Origin: JAKBCQ01 sp021807585
GTDB lineage: Bacteria > Planctomycetota > Planctomycetia > Isosphaerales > Isosphaeraceae
Assembly (NCBI GenBank): GCA_027325115.1
Contig: DAHWFG010000539.1
Span: forward strand, 1 to 13,931
Length of the DNA: 13,931 nucleotides
Direction of reading: 5' to 3'
Below, piece by piece: positions 7,641 to 13,931 of this stretch. The notes beneath the pieces were generated by a model that saw nothing but the letters and a program-made list of their open reading frames with translations, had not been told where the DNA came from and ran no database searches. Numbering within the stretch: position 1 is the stretch's first letter; each line of letters opens with the position of its first letter. The translations under genes and the position numbers were made by a program.

Positions 7641-7655
7641 CGGTGATTTTCACCG
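7641..7655. repeat. Inverted repeat just upstream of the GH116 gene
   Basis: CGGTGA (7641-7646) and TCACCG (7650-7655) form a perfect 6-bp inverted repeat around TTT, 12 nt upstream of the GH116 start codon. It could be an operator or a small hairpin at the 5' end of the mRNA. It is short, so chance is not excluded. Confidence 0.4.
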
Positions 7656-7798
7656 CTCGGAGCAATTCGATCGTCGCGGTTCGGTCGCGATCGCCGTTCG
7701 TCGCTCCACACGTTCGATCGCCTTCGATTCAAGCCGGAACGGGGTAGGGGGGGCGAGCGGACGAGGGGCGATCGAGTGAAGAACAATTTGTATTTTCA

Positions 7799-9532
7799 TC
7801 AGTTTGAGGCTCCGGATCGTGCGGGGCTCGTTTTATGATATAAGGGAAGCCATTGACGCTCGGCCACGCGGGATCGGCGCTCGTCTTCGCTCGCCGCCGG
7901 CGCAAGTCCCCGGCGGGTCGCCTCGATTGCGACCGCGACCGCGATTTCAAGCGATATCGCGCGAATCGACGAGAGCCTGGGAAACAAGGGAGCGCCGGGA
8001 TCTCCCGAGGCCGAGGGAGAAGTCGCCGCGAGCGCCCGCGCCGCGGCGAGGAAAAATCCCTCGTTCACCGCAACGGCGCGGGTTGCGACGATCCCCAGTC
8101 CGACTCCTGGAAAAATATAGGAATTATTACTCTGACTGATCGCGTAGCGAACTCCGCGATAAGAGACGTCGTCGAACGGGCTTCCCGTCGCGACGATCGC
8201 CTTCCCCTCGGTCCAGTCGAGAATGTCGGAGGGGGACGCCTCGCTTTTGACCGTCGGGTTCGACATCGGCAACACGACGGGTCGATCGACCCCGCGCGCC
8301 ATGGCGCGAATCACCCCCTCGTCGAACCCTCCCGCACGTCCCGAAACGCCGATCAAAACCGTCGGCCGAACCCGCTCAACCGTCTCGAGCAACGCGATGC
8401 GATCGCCTTCTCGTTTCCAATCGCTTATCTCCGCATTTTTCCTTTGATAAGGTTTTTGAAATGAATGGAGATTTTTCATATTTTCAATGAGGAGTCCGTT
8501 TTTATCGACGAGCCAAAGGCGATCGGTCGCCTCGGCCCGAGAAAGCCCTTCGGAGCGGAGCGCCGCGACGATCAGATCGGCGATTCCCGTTCCCGCCGAA
8601 CCCGCGCCCAGGATCACGATCCGTTGATCGCGGAAGGGAACGCCCGAGCGCCTCGCCGCCGCGTAAATCGCGGCGAGCGCCACCGCCGCGGTCCCCTCGA
8701 CGTCGTCGTTGAACGAACGCACCCGTTCGCGATGCCGATCGACGAGCGTGCGCGCGTTCGTGATCGCGAAATCCTCCCATTGCAACAAAGCGTCGGGAAG
8801 ATTACGACGGAACGAATCGACGAACTTATCCACAAACGCGAGATAATCGTCTCCACGCATTCTTGGATGACGAGCGCCGAGATAATACGGGTCGGCGAGC
8901 AATTCGGCGTTGTCGGTTCCGACGTCGAAGTAAATCGGCAGGGTGCGCGCGGGATGAATTCCGCCGCAAAGCGTATAAAGCGAAAGCTTGCCGACGGGTA
9001 TCCCCATTCCCCCCACGCCGAGATCGCCGAGCCCCAAAACGCGCTCGCCGTCGGTGACGACCGCGACGTCGACTTCGCGAAACAAGCGATTGGCGAAAAT
9101 CTCGTCCATCTGATCGCCGCGATCGCTCGAAAAATAAAGCCCCCGCGGACGGCGGAATATCCGGCTGTACCGCCGGCAAGCCTCCCCCACCGTCGGCGTG
9201 TACACGATCGGAGTCGTCTCCTCAATATGCTCATGCAATAACGCGTAAAACAGCGTTTCATTCCGATCCTGCAGCGACGTTAAAAAAATGTATTTCTCAA
9301 GATCGTTCGGCTTTTCACCAAATTCGGCGTACCGGCGATCGATCTGATCCGCGAGCGACCCGATCCCTCCAGGCAAAAGCCCCCTCAGCCCGAGCGCGTC
9401 GCGCTCGTCGCGCGTAAACGCGCTTCCTTTATTGAAAATCGGATTCTCCAAAAGTTCATGACCCGAAAGCGACGTCTCGACGATCTCCTCACGCGTCGAT
9501 TCGTCGATCGTCGTTCGATATTCCAACATCAT
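7799..9532 (-). CDS. maeA: NAD-dependent malic enzyme (oxaloacetate-decarboxylating type), 577 aa
   Basis: Oxidatively decarboxylates malate to pyruvate and CO2 with NAD(P)+ and a divalent metal, in the cytoplasm. The length matches the large MaeA/SfcA family (about 560-580 aa). Motifs run in order: YTPTVGEAC (111-119, catalytic Y111), TDGERVLGLGDLGVGGMGIP (160-179), catalytic K182, metal ligands E253-D254 and D277 within FNDDVEG, Rossmann GAGSAG (309-314), LPMSNPT (421-427) and SQSNNSYIFPG (466-476). NAD preference is taken from the family and not proved here. Two ATGs are adjacent (9532, 9529): a GAGG is only 2 nt from the first but 5 nt from the second, while the promoter below would start the transcript at the first, leaderless. 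It follows the fusion hydrolase gene by 21 nt on the same strand, but the internal promoter suggests separate control. The last 15 residues are untypical and poorly structured. Confidence 0.96.
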   Translation of the reverse strand: MMLEYRTTIDESTREEIVETSLSGHELLENPIFNKGSAFTRDERDALGLRGLLPGGIGSLADQIDRRYAEFGEKPNDLEKYIFLTSLQDRNETLFYALLHEHIEETTPIVYTPTVGEACRRYSRIFRRPRGLYFSSDRGDQMDEIFANRLFREVDVAVVTDGERVLGLGDLGVGGMGIPVGKLSLYTLCGGIHPARTLPIYFDVGTDNAELLADPYYLGARHPRMRGDDYLAFVDKFVDSFRRNLPDALLQWEDFAITNARTLVDRHRERVRSFNDDVEGTAAVALAAIYAAARRSGVPFRDQRIVILGAGSAGTGIADLIVAALRSEGLSRAEATDRLWLVDKNGLLIENMKNLHSFQKPYQRKNAEISDWKREGDRIALLETVERVRPTVLIGVSGRAGGFDEGVIRAMARGVDRPVVLPMSNPTVKSEASPSDILDWTEGKAIVATGSPFDDVSYRGVRYAISQSNNSYIFPGVGLGIVATRAVAVNEGFFLAAARALAATSPSASGDPGAPLFPRLSSIRAISLEIAVAVAIEATRRGLAPAASEDERRSRVAERQWLPLYHKTSPARSGASN

Positions 9533-9538
9533 CGCCTC

Positions 9539-9567
9539 ATTATATTACTTGTTTTAAAGCTTCTCAA
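9539..9567 (-). promoter_or_regulatory. Near-consensus promoter of malic enzyme inside the fusion gene
   Basis: On the minus strand TTGAGA (9567-9562), a spacer of exactly 17 nt and TATAAT (9544-9539) make the best promoter in the window: a perfect -10 and a 4/6 -35. The -35 box lies in the last codons of the upstream fusion hydrolase (Phe-Glu-Lys) and the -10 just past its stop. Six bases (GAGGCG) separate the -10 from the first ATG at 9532, so transcription should start at or next to that A. The GAGG would then be outside the mRNA and act only on read-through transcripts. Confidence 0.65.
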
Positions 9568-11956
9568 ACGGAACGTTGAGGATCGGGTAATCGCTCCAAG
9601 CTTTATAATCGAAATGCCACCACTCGGCCTCATACACCGAGAAACCCTCGCGCTCCATCGCCTCGCGGAGCAGATCTCTCACATAACGTTCCATCGACGT
9701 TCCGCCGGGATAATCGGGATACGATCGATCCGAGAATTCGTCGTAACCGCCGGGAGCGACGACGGGAAGGCCCGTCGCAAGATCGTAAAGCGTTAGATCG
9801 ACCGCCGCCCCCCGGTTGTGCCTCGAGCCCTTCGCGGGATCCGCCACGAACATTCGCTTGTCGATCGGAGTCGCCTCCCAAAACATCTTCGTCACATACC
9901 AAGGTCGATACGCGTCGTGAATCAACAAGCCATAACCTTTTTCTTTCAAAGACCGATGAACCCGCAAAAGCGCAAGCGCGGCGGGCTCGCGCAAAAACGC
10001 TCGCGGCGACGAATACACCGGCGTCCCCAAAAAATTGTTCGCGGTCGCGTAGCGGATATCAAACCTGATCGTCGCGTCGAGCTTCGCCACGTCGACAAGC
10101 CGAGGAACGTCGCGACGCTCCGACTCGACCGGAGGAGACGCCTTGAGCGCCTCGACCAAAAGCTCGTCGATCGGCCGAAGCGGCTTGATCCGAAACGTCG
10201 ACCCGTCGTCGCCGTCGAGCCGAATCCGCGGAAAGACGACCCCGGCGACCTCGACCCGATCCGCACTCCCCGAAGCATCGCGATGAAACGTCATCTTCTC
10301 GCGTTCATATAAACCAAAATCGGGAAACGCGTAAACCGTGTTCGATTCGCGCGCGAGCGGATAATCGAAAAACCACTCGATCAACACATGCAACCCGCCG
10401 TCTTTCTCTAGAATGAATAATTTATCATATTCCCAGCCGTATTCGCCGATCAATCCCTTCCAGCCCTCGGGACATGACGCGGGTTTGCCGGGTTCGAGCT
10501 TTTCGAGCCGTTCGCCCTCGTAAAAAACGTGATTCTCGCGAACGACGACCGACGGACCCGAAGCGATCGGATCGGACACGATCAATTCGTTTCCGTTTAC
10601 GCGTAATTCCAGCCGAGTTCCGCCGCGCAACGGAAACGCGAACAATCGATCGCCGCTCGCCTTCAGATCGATCACGCGATCTCCCGCGGCGTAGCGCCCC
10701 TCAATCGCTTTGCCGCGGTCGCGTCCTGGAGCGTGAGGAAGCGTCAGTTCGGGTAACGACTTCTTCTCTCGGACCGCGATCAGCGAGCGTAAGCACGCGT
10801 CGGCGATCCGCGATGCGATCGCATTGGCGCAATCGCGGGTGACGATCACGACCGCTCCCAGCTTCTCGTCGGGAAGCGCCGAAACCTGCGTCGCATAGCC
10901 GTACACCGCCCCCGAATGACCCACCTTGCGCTTGCCGTCAAGCTCGCCGAGCGCGAAACCAAGGCCGAAAACCGCGGTCTTCGCGCCCGATAAATCGACA
11001 AACGCCGGCTCCCACATCCTTTCAAGCGTTTCCGCTTTAAGAATTCGGCCCCGTTCGCCTTCGCCCCGCGCAAACAGCGCGCTCAAAAACTTGCCCAGAT
11101 CCGCCGCGGTCGAATACAGCTCGCCGGCGGGAGCGATCCCCAGCGGAAAAACGGGCGCCGCGAACTCTCGCCCTTCATATGTCCACATAATCCCTTTCGC
11201 AATCTCGGATCGAAGCGCGGCCCCGGGAGCGAACGACGATCGAGTCATCCCCAATGGCTTGAGCACGAGATCGTCCACCCCCTTCGCAAACGGCTCGCCC
11301 GTCGCGAACTCGATCACCCGACCGACGACCGTGATCCCGGCGTTCGAATACTTGACCCGCGTCCCGGGCTCATCGACAAGCGTCGTTCGATTGAGACTCG
11401 CGACCGTTTCGGCGATCGTCGGATTGGTCGAATCAAAATAATGCCCCACGGGAGGCTCGCGAACCAATCCCGATCGATGCGCCAACAATTGTTTGGGCGT
11501 GATCGGTTTATCGAACGGGTTTCGCGGCTGGAAATCGCGGAGAATCGTCCTCACTTCGGCGTTGAGGTCGATTTTCCCCTCTTCTACAAGCCGCATGAGA
11601 GCGATATCGGTGAACAGTTTGGAAACCGACCCGACGCGAGCGAGCGAATCCGCGGTCGCGGCGATCTTCCGATCGGCGTCCGCAAGTCCAAAGCCGCGAG
11701 CCCAAACGACGCGCCGATCATCGACCAGAGCGATCATAATCGACGCGGGGCTCTGTTCTTTTTGGATCGCGTCGATCCACGAATCAAGCCGACCGATCGC
11801 CGCTTGATAAGGCGCCGCGGCGGGCGTATCGGCCGCGTTCAGACGAGCGGCGTGGACCAGAAGCAGAACGCCCGCGAGCGTCCTCAATGCTCGCGTCCAG
11901 AGGCGCCAGGGACGTTTTAAACGCGTCTTGAGAAACGATCCAATCCGCGGTTTCAT
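9554..11956 (-). CDS. Exported serine beta-lactamase/DD-peptidase fused to VanX-type D-Ala-D-Ala dipeptidase, 800 aa
   Basis: Two enzymes in one exported chain. Residues 1-42 are a long basic signal (hydrophobic core 27-37, likely cleavage after NAA). Residues about 50-400 are a serine beta-lactamase/class C-type domain with SVSK (110-113), YSN (203-205) and HSG (347-349), so nucleophile, general base and third motif are all present. Residues about 405-590 look like two lipocalin-like beta segments, each opening with a G.Y-type motif (GRY near 420, GEYGWEY near 504). Residues about 615-800 are an M15D/VanX domain: HDAYRP (R684), SRHNRGAAVD (zinc ligands H713, D720) and EWWH (catalytic E778, ligand H781), the VanX pattern. 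The likely role is trimming D-Ala ends of wall peptides and cutting or salvaging D-Ala-D-Ala; this is inferred. A GGAG 8 nt before the ATG supports the start. Divergent from the HtrA gene. It is not part of a vanHAX-type resistance cluster. Confidence 0.88.
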   Translation of the reverse strand: MKPRIGSFLKTRLKRPWRLWTRALRTLAGVLLLVHAARLNAADTPAAAPYQAAIGRLDSWIDAIQKEQSPASIMIALVDDRRVVWARGFGLADADRKIAATADSLARVGSVSKLFTDIALMRLVEEGKIDLNAEVRTILRDFQPRNPFDKPITPKQLLAHRSGLVREPPVGHYFDSTNPTIAETVASLNRTTLVDEPGTRVKYSNAGITVVGRVIEFATGEPFAKGVDDLVLKPLGMTRSSFAPGAALRSEIAKGIMWTYEGREFAAPVFPLGIAPAGELYSTAADLGKFLSALFARGEGERGRILKAETLERMWEPAFVDLSGAKTAVFGLGFALGELDGKRKVGHSGAVYGYATQVSALPDEKLGAVVIVTRDCANAIASRIADACLRSLIAVREKKSLPELTLPHAPGRDRGKAIEGRYAAGDRVIDLKASGDRLFAFPLRGGTRLELRVNGNELIVSDPIASGPSVVVRENHVFYEGERLEKLEPGKPASCPEGWKGLIGEYGWEYDKLFILEKDGGLHVLIEWFFDYPLARESNTVYAFPDFGLYEREKMTFHRDASGSADRVEVAGVVFPRIRLDGDDGSTFRIKPLRPIDELLVEALKASPPVESERRDVPRLVDVAKLDATIRFDIRYATANNFLGTPVYSSPRAFLREPAALALLRVHRSLKEKGYGLLIHDAYRPWYVTKMFWEATPIDKRMFVADPAKGSRHNRGAAVDLTLYDLATGLPVVAPGGYDEFSDRSYPDYPGGTSMERYVRDLLREAMEREGFSVYEAEWWHFDYKAWSDYPILNVPFEKL

Positions 11957-11993
11957 CGTCTCTTCTCCTCAAATTCCAAGATCGCTTCGCTCG

Positions 11994-12010
11994 GTCGATC
12001 GTCGATCGAC
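11994..12010. repeat. Inverted repeat in the divergent intergenic region
   Basis: GTCGATC (11994-12000) and GATCGAC (12004-12010) form a perfect 7-bp inverted repeat with a 3-nt spacer, 38 nt upstream of the fusion hydrolase start. It covers the predicted transcription start of that gene, so it is placed like an operator. CGATCG-type words are abundant in this genome, which weakens the case. Confidence 0.4.
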
Positions 12011-12037
12011 TATAACGTAACAGGACGCGGGTGAAAG
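12009..12037 (-). promoter_or_regulatory. Candidate promoter of the fusion hydrolase gene
   Basis: On the minus strand CTTTCA (12037-12032), a 17-nt spacer and TATAGT (12014-12009) resemble a sigma70 promoter, with a weak -35 (3/6) and a good -10 (5/6). The start would fall near 12002, giving a leader of about 45 nt that holds the GGAG Shine-Dalgarno. Confidence 0.35.
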
Positions 12038-12217
12038 GTCGTGGAACGCGGCGAAGCGAACTCGAGCGAAGCGTCGCGGTTGATTTTCCCTCCCGGCGGT
12101 TCCAAGATGATTGAAGGTCATCACCGCGGCGCGATCGCCGAGACTTCGACGCGCCGCCGTGCCTTCGCCCTGATCACACAACGCCTGCCGCGGATCGAGC
12201 GCCTCACGGAGAAGTTC

Positions 12218-13744
12218 ATGGCCAATTTTGATATCAACGAATTTGATGAAAACGTCGTTCCCCCCAGGCCGACCACTCCCCCCGTGCGCCGCGGTTTTTT
12301 GGTGATTTTGGCGTGGCTGTCGTTCCTCGTCATTTTGGTTTACGGCGTCCCCTATGTCGCGGATCAAACGGGTTACGCATGGGAATCGGGTCGATCGCGG
12401 GCCGCGGTTGAAACTCTTGCCAGGCTCGAAAAATCGGGGGTGATCGATCGCTCATCGGCTCTATTTCGGCTGGCGAACGCCGCTGTCGCGCCCGCGGTCG
12501 TCAACATCCGCACGGCACGGACAGACGTCGACGCAGCGGCGCAGGTCGACCCCCGCGCGCGCGGCTTCGTGCCGCAGATTTCAGGGCTCGGGTCGGGCGT
12601 CGTCATCGACAAAGATCGCGGATTCATCGTCACAAATCATCATGTGGTTAAAGACGCCGAGCAGATCGTCGTCCGCGTGGGAGGGCGGAACGAGGTCGAC
12701 GCCAGGCTCGTCGGCGCCGATCCCAAAACCGACCTCGCGGTGATTCAGATTCAAGGCCCCCTTCGAGCCCAGGCCGAGTGGGGCGATTCGGACAAGCTCG
12801 ATATCGGCGATTGGGTGCTCGCGATCGGCAGCCCGTTCGCGCTCGATCACACCGTCACCGCGGGAATCATCTCGGCGACCGGCAGGCGCAATCTGGCGCT
12901 CCCCGATCTTGGCGAGGACGGCTACCAGGATTTCCTCCAAACCGACGCCGCGATCAACCCCGGTAATTCGGGAGGTCCGCTCGTCGATTTGACCGGAAAG
13001 GTCGTCGGCATCAACACAGCGATCTATTCGGAATCGGGAGGGTATCAGGGGATCGGCCTGGCGATACCGGCTTCCATGGCGCATAAGATTGTGGATCAGT
13101 TGATCAGCGGCGGCAAGGTGATTCGAGGCTATCTGGGGGTGACGATCTCGAACGTTCCGGCGGATCTCGCCAAAAAGTCGGGGCTCGCCGAGCCCCGCGG
13201 CGCGGTGATTTTGAGCGTGCAACCGGGAGGTCCCGCGGAGCGATCGGGATTGAAGGCGGGGGATATCGTTTTGAAGCTTGGCGATCGCGAAATCGGCGAC
13301 GTTTCCACCCTGCGCAACCGGACCGCCGAACTTCCTCTCGGCAAGAGCGTCGAGGTTCGCTATCTCCGCGAGGGTCAGGAAAAAAAGGCCGAGGTGACGA
13401 TCGCCGAGCTGCCGGCGTCGCCCGTGCAAGCGGCTTTCGGCTTTCAATTGCGTGAGCTTCCCGCCGCCGAGGCGTTGAAGCAAGCGAACAAGAAAGCGAA
13501 CGATCGGCGGGGGACGAGGGTCGTCGTCGGCAAGGTTGAAAGCGGCGGGCTCGCCGATCGTGCGGGACTGAAGGTGGGGATGAGGATCGTCGGCGTCGGT
13601 TACCGACCGATCCGCACGCTCGCCGAATTTGAGGAGACGACCGCGCGTGCGAACTGGTTTCAAGGTCTTCCGCTCCGCGTGTTGCTCGCCGACGGCACTC
13701 CCGGATTCGTCGTCATTCAATCGCCCGAGGCCGCGGGAAAATAA
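12218..13744 (+). CDS. HtrA/DegP-like serine protease with N-terminal anchor and two PDZ domains, 508 aa
   Basis: Envelope quality-control protease that degrades misfolded exported proteins. The N-terminal 24 residues are acidic and Pro-rich, followed by one membrane segment (about 25-47, FLVILAWLSFLVILVYGV), so the protein is anchored with its active part outside. The trypsin-like domain spans about 80-300 and has the full triad: H142 in TNHHVV, D172 in DPKTDLAV and S251 in NPGNSGGP. PDZ1 (about 306-396) opens with GYLGVTIS and PDZ2 covers the last 100 residues (GKVESGGLADRAGLKVGMRI). The frame is open back to 12041, but the ATG at 12218 has GGAG 6 nt upstream and places the membrane segment properly. 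It is divergent from the fusion hydrolase. A weak AT hairpin (13743-13757) overlaps its stop. It could equally be called DegQ/DegS-like; two PDZ domains favour DegP/DegQ. Confidence 0.95.
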   Translation: MANFDINEFDENVVPPRPTTPPVRRGFLVILAWLSFLVILVYGVPYVADQTGYAWESGRSRAAVETLARLEKSGVIDRSSALFRLANAAVAPAVVNIRTARTDVDAAAQVDPRARGFVPQISGLGSGVVIDKDRGFIVTNHHVVKDAEQIVVRVGGRNEVDARLVGADPKTDLAVIQIQGPLRAQAEWGDSDKLDIGDWVLAIGSPFALDHTVTAGIISATGRRNLALPDLGEDGYQDFLQTDAAINPGNSGGPLVDLTGKVVGINTAIYSESGGYQGIGLAIPASMAHKIVDQLISGGKVIRGYLGVTISNVPADLAKKSGLAEPRGAVILSVQPGGPAERSGLKAGDIVLKLGDREIGDVSTLRNRTAELPLGKSVEVRYLREGQEKKAEVTIAELPASPVQAAFGFQLRELPAAEALKQANKKANDRRGTRVVVGKVESGGLADRAGLKVGMRIVGVGYRPIRTLAEFEETTARANWFQGLPLRVLLADGTPGFVVIQSPEAAGK

Positions 13745-13870
13745 TGAGCGAATCATTGTGTTTTGATCAATTATGATTTGTTTCGCGATTCTATTTGAAA
13801 ACGATCAATGTCGATGCGCGTTCGCTTTCATCATTCGTCGGAAGATCTCTTAGGATCGCTGGAGGCTCTG

Positions 13871-13931
13871 ATGAGACTGCATTCGAGATTGAGCTCTACG
13901 CGAGGTCGAATAGGCTTGGTCGCGTCGTTCG
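13871..13931 (+). CDS. Start of a further gene, cut by the window edge
   Basis: An ATG at 13871 is preceded by a strong Shine-Dalgarno (GGAGG, 13861-13865) with ideal 5-nt spacing, and the frame stays open for all 20 codons to the window end. The visible residues, MRLHSRLSSTRGRIGLVASF, are basic and then turn hydrophobic, as in the n-region of a signal peptide or signal anchor. No function can be given. It follows the HtrA gene by 126 nt on the same strand. The support comes from the ribosome binding site, since only 61 nt are visible. Confidence 0.5.
   Translation, partial: MRLHSRLSSTRGRIGLVASF

Noticed and set aside
7629..7675. Third leaderless promoter, before the GH116 gene (TTGCTC-18-GATTCT, 7 nt before the ATG)
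   Set aside because: Spacing is right but both boxes match consensus at only 3/6, too weak to call.
8465..9241. 258-aa plus-strand frame inside the malic enzyme gene
   Set aside because: Shadow of the malic enzyme, whose motifs are complete on the other strand.
9554..11956. Glycopeptide (vancomycin) resistance locus because of the VanX domain
   Set aside because: No VanH, VanA-type ligase or VanRS genes are present, and the domain is part of an exported fusion; a resistance role is not supported.
12041..12217. 59-residue N-terminal extension of the HtrA protease
   Set aside because: No ribosome binding site at 12041. The ATG at 12218 has GGAG 6 nt upstream and sets the membrane segment near the N-terminus.

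Overview
The window looks like chromosomal DNA of a planctomycete, probably from the Isosphaeraceae/Gemmatales side. This is inference from gene content, not from a marker gene. The clues are a Tat-exported GH116 glucosidase carrying a beta-sandwich insert of a type I associate with planctomycete secreted proteins, a Tat-exported intradiol dioxygenase, an XRE regulator ending in a 'LTEDEVAILKIVRRLG' tail, a tiny protein ending 'YPCGIWCALRLE', and strong use of GATC-centred words. There is no rRNA, tRNA, CRISPR array, transposase or phage gene.

Layout, left to right. 1-545: a small conserved-looking 83-aa protein on the minus strand, with a clear intrinsic terminator and a 22-bp perfect palindrome at its stop codon. 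546-1048: about 500 bp without a gene. 1049-1405: an XRE-type regulator that appears to be transcribed as a leaderless mRNA. 1667-3408: a two-gene ABC-2 exporter (ATPase plus permease, 2 nt apart). 3486-4148: a secreted intradiol ring-cleavage dioxygenase on the minus strand, convergent with the permease. 4395-7628: a 1077-aa GBA2-like GH116 glycosidase. 7799-9532: NAD-type malic enzyme. 9554-11956: an exported 800-aa fusion of a serine beta-lactamase/DD-peptidase domain with a complete VanX-type D-Ala-D-Ala dipeptidase. 12218-13744: a membrane-anchored HtrA/DegP-like protease with two PDZ domains, divergent from the fusion gene. 13871-end: the start of another plus-strand gene with an excellent ribosome binding site.

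The genes do not form one pathway. The ABC pair is an operon. The fusion hydrolase and malic enzyme run in the same direction 21 nt apart, but a near-consensus promoter inside the last codons of the fusion gene suggests malic enzyme is transcribed on its own. Much of the window concerns the cell envelope or exported enzymes: two Tat substrates, a signal-peptide or signal-anchored wall hydrolase, an anchored periplasmic protease and an exporter.

Points most worth a second look: (i) the serine hydrolase-VanX fusion with every catalytic residue present; (ii) the GH116 enzyme with an independent module inserted in its N-terminal domain; (iii) two canonical sigma70-like promoters placed so that transcription would start at the A of the ATG; (iv) a roughly 20-fold excess of CGATCG and an even larger one of GCGATCGC, which recalls cyanobacterial HIP1; (v) the palindrome/terminator pair after the small unknown gene. 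Counts and fold values are by eye with an assumed GC of about 58%.
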